Positions 25,589 through 36,817 are shown, counted from the first letter of the stretch. The stretch is 36,859 nt of DNA from Phytophthora sp. 'mugwort' (GCA_033558025.1 JAUCEF010000073.1:1-36859), one strand, 5' to 3'. The notes: generated by a model not told the origin, from the letters alone. A program made the numbers and translations.

Positions 25589-27582
25589 TTATTTAATTAA
25601 TAAAAAAATAAATAAAAATAATAAAATAGTAATAATATTAAAAAAATAAATAATAGAAAAAAAAATAATATTTATTAAACAAATAATGCTAATTAACATT
25701 AATAATGAATAGTGATAAATATAACCTGTTTGTAATAAAATTATTTTTTGACTTAAGAAAGAAAAAACGGTTATTAAACCAAAAGGACCACACATTTCAA
25801 TTAAACCTTTATCAATCATTTTATATGTTACATTATAACCAACTTTTAATATATATTGATTAATAAATTCATAATAAATTTTATCAAAATACCATTTTCT
25901 ATTTAAAAAATTATAAAAATAAAGACCATATTTTGAAATTTTTAAGTTATATAAAAATCTAAATTTAAAAAAATATAAATAAAAGGCACAAAATAAGCCA
26001 CAAAAACTTAAAATAACAGGTAATAATTTAAAAAATGTTGGTAAAAATTCAGCATCAATCATTTGATTATTAAATGGATTTATATAAATTGAGTTATTCC
26101 AAAAATTTGAACCTAACCCAACAAACATATCTTTAGAAATATAACCTATAAAAATACTACCAAATGCTAAAACTCCTAAAGGAATACCCATTTCTAATGG
26201 AACATCATGTGCATTTTTAATAACATTTTTATAGGCATTAGTTTCACTTAAAAAGCAAAAAATAATAAACGTGTTGAATAGAATGCCGTAAAAAATGCAC
26301 CAATAGTACCCAACCAATAAGCAAAATGACCTGTTTCACTAAAACTTGAAAATGCAACTTCTAATATTAAATCTTTAGAATAAAAACCAGTTAAAAAAGG
26401 AAAACCCATTAAAGATAATGAACCTATTAAAAACATTATATAAGTAAAAGGTAAAATTCTTCTTAAACCACCCATTTTTCTTATATCTTGTTCATCACCC
26501 ATAGCATGAATTACAGCACCGGAACATAAAAATAATAATGCTTTAAAATATGCATGATTTGATAAATGAAAAATAGCTAAAGGATAATTTGATAATCCAC
26601 AAGCAAAAAACATATAACCTAATTGACTACAAGTAGAATAGGCAACTATTTTTTTAAAATCATTTTGTACTAGACCAATTGTACTTGAGAAAAAGGCTGT
26701 AGAAGCTCCAATAATTGTAATAACTTTTAAAGAAAACATTGAATATTCAAACATTGGTGAACAACGTGCAATTAAATAAACACCAGCAGTTACCATAGTC
26801 GCTGCATGGATTAATGCCGAAACCGGCGTAGGTCCTTCCATAGCATCGGGTAACCATAAATGTAAAAAAATTTGAGCAGATTTACCCATAGCACCTATAA
26901 AAATTAAAATACACGCAACATCAATAATACTTAAAATATAATTAAAAAAAATAAATTTAAAATCTTTAACAATAGAAATTGCTGCAAATGTACTAAAATA
27001 TTCAATAGTTCTAATATTATAAAAAACAGTTAATACACCTAATAATAAGATTAAATCACTAATTCGATTAACTAACATAGCTTTTATAGCTGCTTTATTC
27101 GCTTGTAAACGTGTAAACCAAAAATTAATTAATAAATATGAACAAAAACCAACACCTTCCCATCCAACAAACATTTGCATAAAATTATCACCTGTAACTA
27201 ATATAATCATAAAAAAAGTAAATAGTGATAAATATGACATAAATCTAGATAAATGTGGATCATGATCCATATATTTAGAAGAATATAAATGAACTAAAGT
27301 TGAAATACTTGTTACAACAATTAACATTATCATAGTTAAACTATCAAATAAAAAACACCAATTACAATTAAATAAACCACTATTAATCCAATTTGAAATA
27401 TAAATAATATACTCATATTCATTTGTAATTGAATTATATATAATAATAAATGAAAAAAGACAACTTAAAAAAGTTGTTAATGTGGTTATAAATACAGAAC
27501 CTTTACGGCCAATATAAAAACCAAATAATCCAGAAGCTACTGAACCTAAAAAAGGTAAAAAAATTAAAGTTAATAATAACAT
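25589..27582 (-). CDS. nad5: NADH dehydrogenase subunit 5 (one indel)
   Basis: Antiporter-like proton-pumping subunit of complex I, about 664 residues. Family motifs: WVNSGLF-type N-terminal region, [110 protein letters not shown]. The plus-strand A-run 26250-26254 lacks one base; the frame then resumes at [18 protein letters not shown]. The C-terminal half keeps the long amphipathic helix and final membrane segment. Confidence 0.97.
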
Positions 27583-27784
27583 AATAGAATAAAATAAATT
27601 TAAATTATTTAAAAATATAATAATAATTTTAAAATAATTCTTCTTAAAGAATAAATATTTTTAAAAATTAATATTAGAATAATATTTAAAATTATTTTCT
27701 ATATAGAAAATAATTAATTTTTATCTGTTATGTTTTATTTACAAAATATTATAATTATTTTTTATTAATAAAAAAATAATTATA
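27583..27784. terminator. atp1-nad5 spacer with two strong hairpins
   Basis: A 26-base perfect palindrome spans 27690-27715 (ATTATTTTCT and its complement around TATA). A second, near-perfect long hairpin covers about 27741-27792 and includes the atp1 stop codon. They lie between the atp1 3' end and the nad5 start on the minus strand and probably define transcript ends or processing sites. Confidence 0.5.
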
Positions 27785-29314
27785 TTATTTTGTAATAAAA
27801 TTATTAGTAAAATTTGTTGCTAAAATATTAAGTTTTTTTTCTAATTCTTTAGATATTTCTTTTTTATTTAAGATTTCTTCTAAAATATTAAAATGATTAT
27901 TTTTTATAAAATTTAACCAACTAATTTCAAAACTTGAAATTTTATCAACAGCAATTTTATCTAAGAAACCACGTACACCTAAATAAATAATTACAATTTG
28001 ATTTTCAACAGATAACGGTATATTTAAACCTTGTTTTAACATTTCTGTTAATCTAATCCCTCTATTTAATTGTTGTTGAGTTGTAGCATCTAAATCAGAA
28101 CCAAATTGAGCAAATGCTTGTACTTCTCTAAATTGTGCTAATTCTAATTTCATTGTACCAGCAATTTGTTTCATAGCTTTAATTTGTGCAGAAGAACCAA
28201 CACGACTTACAGATAATCCAACACTAATTGCAGGTCTTTGACCTTCATTAAATAATTCTGTTTCTAAAAAAATTTGTCCATCAGTAATTGAAATAACATT
28301 TGTTGGAATATAAGCAGAAACATCTCCAGCTTGTGTTTCAATAATAGGTAATGCGGTTAATGAACCACCACCAATTTTTTTATTCATTTTAGCAGCTCTT
28401 TCTAATAAACGAGAGTGTAAATAAAAAACATCTCCAGGATAAGCTTCTCTACCTGGAGGTCTTCTTAATAATAAAGACATTTGTCTATAAGCTACCGCTT
28501 GTTTTGATAAATCATCATAGAAAATAACAGCATGTTTACCATTATCTCTAAAATATTCACCTAAAGCACAACCAGTATATGGAGCTAAATATTGTAAGGG
28601 TGCTGAATCTGAAGCAGTAGCCGCTACAATAACAGAAAAAAACATTGCATTTTTTTCTTCTAAAGTTTTTGTTAATTCAGCAATTGTTGATCTTTTTTGA
28701 CCAACACCTACATAAATACAATATAATTGATTATTTATATCTTTTTTTAAATGAGGTTCTCTTTGATTAATTATAGTATCAATAGCAATAGATGTTTTAC
28801 CTGTTTGTCTATCACCAATAATTAATTCCCTTTGACCACGACCAATAGGAATTAAACTATCTACAGCTTTTAAACCTGTTTGTACAGGTTGTTTAACACT
28901 TTCTCTAGGCATAATACCTGGAGCTTTAACTTCAACTCTACTTTCTAATTTACTGTTAATTTGACCTTTACCATCAATGGGTTGTCCTAAAGCATCAACT
29001 ACTCTACCTAATACTTCAGGTCCTACAGGTACACTAACAATAGATCCAGTTCTTCGTACAAAATTACCTTCTTGAATTTCTCTATCATTACTAAAAACAA
29101 CAACACCAACAACATCAGGTTCTAAATTTAAAGCCATTCCTTTAATATTACCATTATTAAATTCAACCATTTCACCTGCTTGAATTTTAGTTAAACCATA
29201 ACATCTTGCAATACCATCACTCATTGAAAGAACAATACCTGTTTCTTGTAAACTTTTTTCATCTTTATATTTTTTAATATTTGATTCCAGTATATATGAT
29301 AATTCAATAGCCAT
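27785..29314 (-). CDS. atp1: ATP synthase F1 subunit alpha
   Basis: Non-catalytic nucleotide-binding subunit of F1. 509 residues, unbroken. Walker [10 protein letters not shown] at 167-175, preceded by [21 protein letters not shown]; the [18 protein letters not shown] region, [26 protein letters not shown] and the alpha-subunit signature [17 protein letters not shown] are all present. Mitochondrial coding of atp1 is the ancestral state kept by plants, jakobids and stramenopiles such as oomycetes. Confidence 0.98.
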   Translation of the reverse strand: MAIELSYILESNIKKYKDEKSLQETGIVLSMSDGIARCYGLTKIQAGEMVEFNNGNIKGMALNLEPDVVGVVVFSNDREIQEGNFVRRTGSIVSVPVGPEVLGRVVDALGQPIDGKGQINSKLESRVEVKAPGIMPRESVKQPVQTGLKAVDSLIPIGRGQRELIIGDRQTGKTSIAIDTIINQREPHLKKDINNQLYCIYVGVGQKRSTIAELTKTLEEKNAMFFSVIVAATASDSAPLQYLAPYTGCALGEYFRDNGKHAVIFYDDLSKQAVAYRQMSLLLRRPPGREAYPGDVFYLHSRLLERAAKMNKKIGGGSLTALPIIETQAGDVSAYIPTNVISITDGQIFLETELFNEGQRPAISVGLSVSRVGSSAQIKAMKQIAGTMKLELAQFREVQAFAQFGSDLDATTQQQLNRGIRLTEMLKQGLNIPLSVENQIVIIYLGVRGFLDKIAVDKISSFEISWLNFIKNNHFNILEEILNKKEISKELEKKLNILATNFTNNFITK

Positions 29315-29392
29315 AGAGGTTATTAAATATCATATTATTTAATAATTATAAATTATTATAATTACCAAAATATATCAAATATATATTTTTTA

Positions 29393-29464
29393 TACCCTTT
29401 ACGAGAATTGAACTCGTATTTTTACCGTGAAAAGGTAATGTCCTAACCATTAGACTAAAAGGGC
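29393..29464 (-). tRNA. trnE: tRNA-Glu (anticodon UUC)
   Basis: Acceptor GCCCTTT/AAAGGGT, anticodon stem TTACC/GGTAA with loop TTTTCAC (TTC), T arm ACGAGTTCAATTCTCGT, discriminator A. Confidence 0.92.
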
Positions 29465-29467
29465 TTT

Positions 29468-29495
29468 TTATTAAACAAAAAATTTTGTTTAATAA
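29468..29495. terminator. 13-bp hairpin overlapping the nad4 stop codon
   Basis: The sequence reads as a perfect inverted repeat (TTATTAAACAAAA and complement, two-base loop) between nad4 and trnE, overlapping the nad4 stop. Likely marks the nad4 3' end. Confidence 0.55.
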
Positions 29496-30962
29496 AAATA
29501 AGAAAAATCAATATGTATTAAAATTTTTGAAACACTTTCATGCATACAACTTTCAAAAATTTTAGGATATAAACCTAATAAAAAGATATTTATAATTAAT
29601 ATTAAATGAATTAAAAATTCACGATAAGTTAAATCATAATAAATTTTAAATAAATATTTTGAATATTACCATAACAAATTCGATTATAAAATAATAAAGA
29701 ATATACCCCACCCAAAAACATACCAATTGTCGCAAAAACAGCTGTTGTAGTATTATCTTCAAAAACTCCAGTTAAAATAAGAATTTCACCCACAAAAACT
29801 ACTTGAACCTGGAATAGACATATTTGCTAATACATAAATAAATAATGCAATACAAAATAAAGGCATTGTATGTGCTAAACCACCATAATAATTAATAAAT
29901 CCTTGTATGATATCGATCATATAAACATCCAATTGAAAAAAATAAACCACTCGATACTAAACCATGACTAATCATTTGAATAATACTACCTTCTAATCCT
30001 TGAATAGTTAAAGAAAAAATACCCAATATTATAAAATTCATATGAGCAACTGATGCATAAGCAATAATACGTTTCAAATCTGTTTGTCGTATAGCTGTTA
30101 ATGACGCATAAATAACAGATATTAAACATAAAACTAAAATATACGGTGTAAAATATAATGCAGCTTTAGGAAATAAAGGAACTAAAAACCTAATCATACG
30201 TATGATCCTAATTTTAATAAAATACCAGCTAATAGTACAGAACCTGCGGTAGGTGCTTCAACATGTGCTTCCGGTAACCAAACATGAAAAGGTAACATTG
30301 GAACTTTAACAGCAAATGATAAAAAAAAAGCTAAGAAATAAAATTTTTCATATGAAAAATTAAAATTACTATAATATAATATTTGATAATCAGTTGTACC
30401 CACAGTTAAAAATAAATGAATAATGGCAATAAACATAAATAATGAACCTGCTAATGTATACATAAAAAACAAATATGAAGCTTTAATTTTACGTTCTCTT
30501 GAACCCAAATACCTATAATTAAAAACATAGGAATTAATACACTTTCAAAGAAAATATAAAAAATAAGTACATCTAATATACTAAATGAAATGATTAAACA
30601 AAATTCTAAAATAAAATATAAAATAAAATATTCTTTTATATTTTTATTAATCATTTCATAACTAATTAACATACAGATTGGAATCAAAAATGTTGTTAAA
30701 ATTATAAAAAATAATGAAATACCATCAATACCTAAATAAAAATTAATATTAAATTGACTAATCCATTCTATTTTAAATAAATATTGAAAATTAGAAGTTG
30801 ATTTATCAAATAAAATCCATAAAGGTAATGACATTAAAAAAATGAAAAAAGACATAAAAATACTAAAATTTTTTATAAATTTTTCATTTTCGAAAAAGCT
30901 AATATAATAACCGTAATTAATGGTAAAATAAGTAAAAAAATTAATATAAACTTATTAAACAT
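29489..30962 (-). CDS. nad4: NADH dehydrogenase subunit 4 (six indels)
   Basis: Antiporter-like proton-pumping subunit of complex I, about 491 residues. Motifs: NFYLGIDGISLFFIILTTFL, WGSRERKIKASYLFFMYTLAGS, PMLPFHVWLPEAHVEAPTAG, KLGSYGMIRF, RIIAYASVAHMNF, ANMSIPGSSSFVGEILIL. The frame breaks six times: missing bases at 30887-30890, 30504-30506, about 30199 and 29657-29660, extra bases at 29898-29900 and 29794-29798. Undoing them gives 492 codons exactly. Start ATG 30962 yields the usual hydrophobic N-terminus. Confidence 0.95.
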
Positions 30963-30983
30963 AAAAAAATTTAATTTAAAAAT

Positions 30984-31056
30984 GGGCGAAAAATGGGACT
31001 TGAACCATAACACTTAGACCCACAATCTAACACTCTACCTTTAAGTTATAATCGCC
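30984..31056 (-). tRNA. trnH: tRNA-His (anticodon GUG)
   Basis: Anticodon loop TTGTGGG with GTG; acceptor begins GGCG and ends CGCC with discriminator C. The T stem reads ATGG against CCCAT, so one G appears to be missing (plus-strand CC at 31005-31006), and the inner acceptor pairs are T-T. Both look like read errors, not loss of function. Confidence 0.85.
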
Positions 31057-31059
31057 TTT

Positions 31060-31473
31060 TTAAATTTTTCTTAAATAATATATAAAATTTAAAAATGATT
31101 GAACAATTAAATTATTTAAAGGTGGATAGTTTTTAGATAATATTTGTTTTACTTTTAAATTAGAATAAATATTATTTTGAATACTCAAATAAATTAATTC
31201 AAGTTTTTAAATTATATAAATCCCTTATTAAATTTAATTCATTATTTCCATAAATTATTAAAATAGAACCTTGTCCTTTTAATTTAAAAAATATCAATAA
31301 TTAAATTTTGATTTAATATTAAAGATTTATAATCAAATTTTTTAATTTTTTTTTTAAAGATATTATTTCATTAATATTTAAATCATTATAACGAAATATA
31401 TATATATATTTATAAGTTTGTTTAATTTTTTGTAATTGATTTAATTTATACTTTTTAAATTTTTTTTTTGCAT
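31060..31473 (-). CDS. rpl10: Probable ribosomal protein L10 (four indels)
   Basis: Open only after undoing four homopolymer indels (missing bases in 31460-31469 and 31346-31355, extra bases in 31286-31291 and 31204-31208); this gives exactly 138 codons from ATG 31473 to TAA 31060, four bases before trnH. The reading includes YIFRYNDLNINEIISLKKKI, KSLILNQNLI, then KGQGSILIIYGNNELNLIRD, which fits the plan of mitochondrial L10 (YNxL-x-EIxxLKKKL; then a Gly-Ser/Pro turn and a hydrophobic strand). nad9 was considered but none of its motifs occur. L10 would carry the ribosomal stalk proteins. Confidence 0.5.
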
Positions 31474-31498
31474 AATTTATTGAAAATAAAATTTTATT

Positions 31499-32688
31499 CT
31501 AATAATTAATATTAACGATCAATTCACCAAAAACAACATCTAAAGTACCAATAATTGTAACAACATCAGCAATCATATGATTTTTAGCTATAAAATCTAA
31601 TGCTTGTAAATGTAAAAATCCTGGTGATTTAATTTTACATCTGTAGGGTTTATTTGTACCATCTGCTACTAAATAAACACCATACTCACCTTTAGGTGCC
31701 TCAATAACTGTATAAGTTTCACCAGCATTTACACAAATATTTTCTGAATAATATTTAAAATGATGAATTAAAGACTCCATAGAATTTTTAATTTGAATTC
31801 TATTTGGATTTGTAATTTTTTTATCATCTAATTTAATAGGACCTTGGGGAATTTTATTAAGTACTTGCAAAATAATTCGAATTGATTGTCGCATTTCTTC
31901 TATTCTAATTAAATAACGATCATAACAATCGCCATTTGTACCTACAGGTATATCAAATTTTAATTGATCATAAATTTCATAAGGTTGTGTTTTACGTAAA
32001 TCCCATGAAATACCTGATCCACGTAACATAACACCACTAAAACCAAAATTTAAAGCATCTTTAGCAGATATAATACCAATATCTACTAATCTTTGTTTCC
32101 AAATTCTATTATTAGTTAACATTTCTTCAATTTCATCTAAACGGGTATTAAATTGTTCACAAAAAATATATATATCATTTAACAAACCTTTAGGCAAATC
32201 TTGATTAACACCTCCAGGTCTAAAATAAGCTGCATGCATACGTGCACCAGAAACACGTTCATAAAATTCCATTAATTTCTCACGTCTTCAAATCCCCAAA
32301 AATAAGGTGTCATAGCTCCTACATCTAAAGCATGACAACATACAGCTAATAAATGATTTAAGATACGTGTTATTTCTGAAAATAAAACTCTTATATATTG
32401 TGCTCGTAAAGGTATATCACAATTTAATAATTTTTCAATAGCCAAAACATATGCATGTTCTTGACACATCATAGATACATAATCTAAACGATCAAAATAA
32501 GGTAACGCCTGTAAATAATTTTTATATTCAATTAATTTTTCTGTACCTCTATGTAATAAACCTATATGTGAATCAGCTTTTTTAACAACTTCACCGTTTA
32601 ATTCTAAAATTAAACGTAAAACACCATGAGCCGCTGGATGTTGTGGACCAAAATTTATAGAAAAATTTTTAATTTTTTTTAATGACAT
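31499..32688 (-). CDS. nad7: NADH dehydrogenase subunit 7 (complex I 49-kDa subunit, one indel)
   Basis: Peripheral-arm subunit forming the quinone pocket. About 396 residues. Family motifs: [75 protein letters not shown], and the C-terminal [28 protein letters not shown]. One base is missing at about 32285, where [17 protein letters not shown] is expected. Divergent from nad2, with about 116 bases between. Confidence 0.97.
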
Positions 32689-32804
32689 TTTTTTTTTTTT
32701 TTTTTTTTAATAAAAATATAATATTTATAAATTAATTTTTTTATAAATATATAGCATATATAGTAAGTAAGTATTTTTAAAATATTTATTTCTTTTATTA
32801 CATT
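32689..32804. promoter_or_regulatory. Divergent nad7/nad2 spacer (candidate bidirectional promoter)
   Basis: Starts with a run of about 21 Ts beside the nad7 ATG, then ATATATAGCATATATAG and AGTAAGTAAGT. Both flanking genes read outward, so transcripts must start here or run in from elsewhere. No known promoter motif is recognised. Confidence 0.35.
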
Positions 32805-34295
32805 ATGTTTTTTCAGGAAATTTTTAATAATAATTTTGAAATTATTATCCCCGAATTTTTTTTAACAACTTTTTTATTAATTTTATTATTATTTGGTGTT
32901 TTTTATAAAAAAATCAAAATGCTCAAAAAATTTTGATTATTAAAAATATTACTACTATAATAATATATTTATTATTAATTCTTTTAATATTAACGTTAAA
33001 TATAACAAATATTTCAAGTAACATATTAAATGGTGTATTACTTATTAATAATTTTACACAATTTATTAAAATAATTTTAATTTTATTAACAATTATTTGT
33101 TTTTTAATACAACAAAAATATTTAATACAACAAAAAATAAATTCATATGAAATTAATATATTAATGTTAATATCATTATTGGGTTTAATGTTATTGGTAT
33201 CTGCAAATCATTTTATTACTTTATATTTAGCAATTGAATTACAAAGTTTAAGTTTTTATATATTAACATCCACCCAAAAAAAATCGATATTATCAATTGA
33301 GGCTGTTTAAAATATTTTATTTTAGGATCAATTGCTTCAGGTTTTATTCTATTGGTTCTTCAATAATTTATGCTATTACAGGTTCATTAAATTTTAATAA
33401 TATTTTTTTAATATTATCAAATATAAATTTTTTAGATAATATAAATATATTAATTAGTTTATCTTATGGATTAATTTTTATTTTAGTTGGTATTTTATTT
33501 AAAATAGGTGCTACACCTTTTCATTTTTGGTTGCCTGATGTATATGAAGGTGCTCCAAATAATATTTCAAGTTTTTTTGCTATTGTACCAAAAATTGCTT
33601 TTATAGGAATTTTAATTCGTTTATTTTTTGAGATTTTTTTTAATATTTCATATTTCTTTGAAATTTTTTTTTATATTATTTCATTTTTATCTATGTTAAT
33701 CGGTGCATTATCGGCATTACAACAAAAAAAAATCAAAAGATTATTAGCTTATAGTGCAATAAGTCATGTAGGTTTTATATTAATAGGATTTACTTCAAAT
33801 ATGTTAAATAATATTCCATTTATTTTATTATATATTATAATTTATATTATAACAAGTATTAATTTATGGACTTCTTATTTATCTTTAAATATCAATCATA
33901 AACCAATTAAATATTTAACAGATTTATCAAATATATATACTATTAATAAATTAATTGCTATTATTATAATCATAAATATTTTTTCATTAGCTGGTATACC
34001 CCCATTAGCGGGTTTTTTTTCAAAATTATTTATATTTTTTTCAGCTATTAAAAATAATTATTTTAGTTTAGTATTTTTTGGTATTATTATAAGTGTTTTA
34101 AGCTCTTTTTATTATTTAAAAATAATTAAAATTATTTATTTTGAAAAAATATTTAGAAAAATGTATATTTCACAAATAAATAAAAGTCAAAGTATAATAT
34201 TATTAATTAGTACTCAATTTATTTTATTTTTATTTATTTATCCTAATATTATATTAATAAATTTAAACAAAATTTATTTATATTTATTAATATAA
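32805..34295 (+). CDS. nad2: NADH dehydrogenase subunit 2 (three indels)
   Basis: Antiporter-like membrane subunit of complex I, about 497 residues. Motifs: LYLAIELQSLSFYILTS, then GSSIIYAITGS, LVGILFKIGATPFHFWLPDVYEGAP, KRLLAYSAISHVGFILIG, FSLAGIPPLAGFFSKLFIF. Breaks: one missing A in 32916-32919, one missing G next to 33305 (IEAGLKYFILGS expected) and one missing G at 33354-33355 (ILLGSSIIY). With these undone the gene is 498 codons from ATG 32805. Confidence 0.96.
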
Positions 34296-34301
34296 TATTT
34301 A

Positions 34302-34375
34302 GTTTGGATAGCTCAGTTGGTTAGAGTAAAAGACTGAAAATCTTTGTGTCGGTGGTTCAAATCCACCTCCAGACA
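34302..34375 (+). tRNA. trnF: tRNA-Phe (anticodon GAA)
   Basis: Acceptor GTTTGGA/TCCAGAC, D arm AGCTCAGTTGGTTAGAGT, anticodon loop CTGAAAA with GAA, T arm GGTGGTTCAAATCCACC, discriminator A. Confidence 0.94.
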
Positions 34376-34391
34376 ATTTTATTATTAAAAT

Positions 34392-34741
34392 ATGTATCTT
34401 TTAAGAATAACTTTAAATCATTTCAAAAAATAAATCAACTCAAACAAAATTTATTAAAATTAAAAAAAATTAATAAATTCAAAAATATTCAAATACCCGG
34501 TGTATTTCAAACAAAACAAAAAAAAAAAATTTTTACATTATTAAGATCTCCCCATGTAAATAAAAAATCACGTGAACATTTTATTCATAAAAATTATACT
34601 TCTAAAATTAATATAAAATTTAAAAATATTTTTTATTTATTAAATTTTTTAGTTTTAATTAAAAAATTTTTATCTAAAAATTCATTAATAAATATTAAAA
34701 TTATAAAAAAAATTAAAATTAAACTTATGCTTATAGCTTAA
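34392..34741 (+). CDS. rps10: Ribosomal protein S10 (one indel)
   Basis: Small-subunit head protein. About 116 residues. The start MYLLRITLNHF and the core KKIFTLLRSPHVNKKSREHF are the mitochondrial S10 signature. Start ATG 34392 is in a different frame from the core; adding one A in 34425-34430 joins them. The last 15 bases, including the TAA stop, lie inside trnR(gcg), so a full-length mRNA and that tRNA cannot come from the same transcript unless cleavage trims the stop. Confidence 0.92.
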
Positions 34742-34800
34742 ATGGATAAAGCGTTAGATTGCGGATCTATAAAATGAAAGTTCAAATCTTTCTAAGCATA
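34727..34800 (+). tRNA. trnR: tRNA-Arg (anticodon GCG)
   Basis: Acceptor ATGCTTA/TAAGCAT, D stem GCTT/AAGC, anticodon loop TTGCGGA with GCG, T arm AAAGTTCAAATCTTT, discriminator A. Overlaps the rps10 end by 15 bases. Expected to read CGU/CGC; CGA codons are also used in the window. Confidence 0.9.
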
Positions 34801-34814
34801 TATTTTATTTATTT

Positions 34815-34886
34815 TGAAGTATAGCCAAGTGGTAAGGCCTCCGTTTTTGGTACGGAAAATCAAAGGTTCGAATCCTTTTACTTCAA
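34815..34886 (+). tRNA. trnQ: tRNA-Gln (anticodon UUG)
   Basis: Acceptor TGAAGTA/TACTTCA, anticodon stem TCCGT/ACGGA with TTG, T arm AAAGGTTCGAATCCTTT, discriminator A. Confidence 0.94.
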
Positions 34887-34888
34887 AA

Positions 34889-34962
34889 GGGCCTATAACT
34901 CAGTTGGTTAGAGTATACGCCTGATAAGTGTAAAGTCAGTAGTTCAAATCTACTTAGGCCCA
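34889..34962 (+). tRNA. trnI: tRNA-Ile (anticodon GAU)
   Basis: Acceptor GGGCCTA/TAGGCCC, D arm ACTCAGTTGGTTAGAGT, anticodon loop CTGATAA with GAT, discriminator A. Two bases after trnQ. Confidence 0.94.
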
Positions 34963-34964
34963 AT

Positions 34965-35037
34965 GAATAATTAACTCAATTGGTAGAGTATTTCGTTTAC
35001 ACCGAAAATGTTAGCGGTTCGAGTCCGTTATTATTCA
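34965..35037 (+). tRNA. trnV: tRNA-Val (anticodon UAC)
   Basis: Acceptor GAATAAT/ATTATTC, D stem ACTC/GAGT, anticodon loop TTTACAC with TAC, T arm AGCGGTTCGAGTCCGTT, discriminator A. Confidence 0.93.
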
Positions 35038-35054
35038 ATAAAATAACAAATAAT

Positions 35055-35434
35055 ATGTCAACAATTAATCAATTATTTTAAAAAAACAAAAACGTTTAGA
35101 AAAAAAAAAAAGAAATAAAAGTCCAGCTTTAAAACAATGTCCTCAACGTAAAGGTATTTGTTTAAAAGTTTATAATACAACACCTAAAAAACCAAATTCT
35201 GCTATGCGTAAAGTAGCAAAAGTACACCTATCTAGTAGGTATACAATAATTACTTATATTCCAGGTATTGGTCATACTTTACAAGAACATTCAATAGTAT
35301 TAGTTAGAGGAGGTCGTGTAAAAGATTTACCTGGAGTAAAATATCATGTAATTCGTGGTAAATATGATTTATTAGGGATTTATTCTCGAAAAACATCAAG
35401 ATCAAAATATGGAACTAAAATACGAAGAGTATAA
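35055..35434 (+). CDS. rps12: Ribosomal protein S12 (one indel)
   Basis: Decoding-centre protein of the small subunit, 126 residues. The conserved middle [20 protein letters not shown] carries the loop known for streptomycin resistance in bacteria, and [29 protein letters not shown] is near invariant. The start MSTINQLF is separated from the rest by one missing T in 35076-35079. Heads the rps12-rps7 pair of the bacterial str operon. Confidence 0.97.
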
Positions 35435-35839
35435 AATAAAAAAATTATTTATAAATATGTTATTAAAAAAAGGAAAAAAAACTTGTTCTGAAAACATATT
35501 TATAAATATTTTAATTACTTTAAAAAAAATTACAAAACAAAAACCGAATTTTATTTTATTTAAATCAATTGAAAATTTATTACCGAAATTAAAAGCAATA
35601 AGTATTCCAAATAAAAAACGAAATAAAAAAAAAAAAAAAAAGATAGATATTTTTTAATGCTTTTAAATGAAGATAAACAAATTAAAAAATCGATATCGTG
35701 GTTACTTTTAAATGCAAATTTAAAAAACATAACAAACGAAATTATTCAAACTTCAAAAAATAAAAGTAAAACAATCAATACAAAAAAACAATATTATAAA
35801 AATATAAAAAAATTAAAATTTAATCTTATTTTTGATTAA
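35409..35839 (+). CDS. rps7: Ribosomal protein S7 (one indel)
   Basis: Small-subunit head protein that nucleates the 3' domain. About 143 residues. [20 protein letters not shown] and FKSIENLLP match the family (F-x-N-LMxxGKK, then AIENVxP). These residues lie upstream of the next ATG (35457), so the start at 35409, overlapping rps12 by 26 bases, is preferred. One T is missing in 35650-35655; the tail with SISWLLLNA follows in the restored frame. The family VGGxxYxVP segment is replaced by a Lys-rich run. Confidence 0.88.
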
Positions 35840-35898
35840 TTTTTTTAAATACATTATTTATCATTAAATAATTAATTATTACAAATTATAAAATTCTT

Positions 35899-36817
35899 AT
35901 GAAAAATTATTATTATATTAATAAAAAAAAATTTACAAATAGAAACTACAACAAATGATTCTAATATCGATAAATTTCAAAATGATTTAAAAATTTTAAA
36001 AGAAATTAGTAATAATATACAAAATACACAAAAACATCCTTATCATTTAGTAGATCCAAGTCCTTGGCCTTTTATAATTTCTTTTGGACTTTTTTTTTTA
36101 ACTTTTGGTGGTGCTATGTATTTTCATGGTTATATTGGCAGTAATTTCTTAATTTTAACAGGATTTTTAATGATTATTTTAACAATGTATACTTGGTTTC
36201 GTGATATAGTTAGAGAAGCTGTATATGAAGGTCAACATACTAAACAAGTACAATTAGGTTTAAGAAATGGTATGCTGCTTTTATTTATTTTTAGTGAATT
36301 ACTATTTTTTGTTAGTTTTTTTTGGGCTTTTTTTCATTCAGCTTTAGCACCAACACCTGAAATTGGATCTTTATGGCCACCATTAGGTATTGAAACTGTT
36401 AATGCTTGGGGTATTCCTTTATTAAATACTGTAATATTATTATCATCTGGGGCAACTATTACTTGGGCACACCATTCAATAGTTTTTGGTGATAGAAAAA
36501 ATGCTATTTTAAGTTTAATTATTACAATTTTATTAGCTTTTTTTTTTACTTTAATTCAAGCCTATGAATATATTGAAAGTACTTTTTCAATTTCTGATAG
36601 TATTTATGGTACAACTTTTTTTTTATTAACAGGTTTTCATGGTATTCACGTTATTGTAGGTACTATTTTTATTATAGTAAGTACTATTAGATTAATTAAT
36701 CATCATTTTACAAAACAACATCATTTCGGTTTTGAAGCTGCAGCTTGGTATTGGCATTTTGTAGATGTTGTTTGGTTATTTTTATTTGTAGCAGTTTACT
36801 GGTGGGGAGGTAATTAA
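35899..36817 (+). CDS. cox3: Cytochrome c oxidase subunit 3 (one indel, extended N-terminus)
   Basis: Third core subunit of complex IV. The family start HPYHLVDPSPWPFIISF is present, followed by TWFRDIVREAVYEGQHT, FFWAFFHSALAPTPEIGSLWPP, the FHGIHVIVGTIF region and a final WYWHFVDVVWLFLFVAVYWW. ATG 35899 is in frame only after removing one A from the nine-A run 35923-35931, giving 306 codons. This leaves about 40 polar, Asn-rich residues ahead of the usual family start, so the subunit is longer than typical. Confidence 0.95.

Noticed and set aside
31060..31473. nad9 in the gap between nad7 and trnH
   Set aside because: nad9 often neighbours nad7, but none of its conserved motifs appear in any frame; the corrected reading looks like L10.
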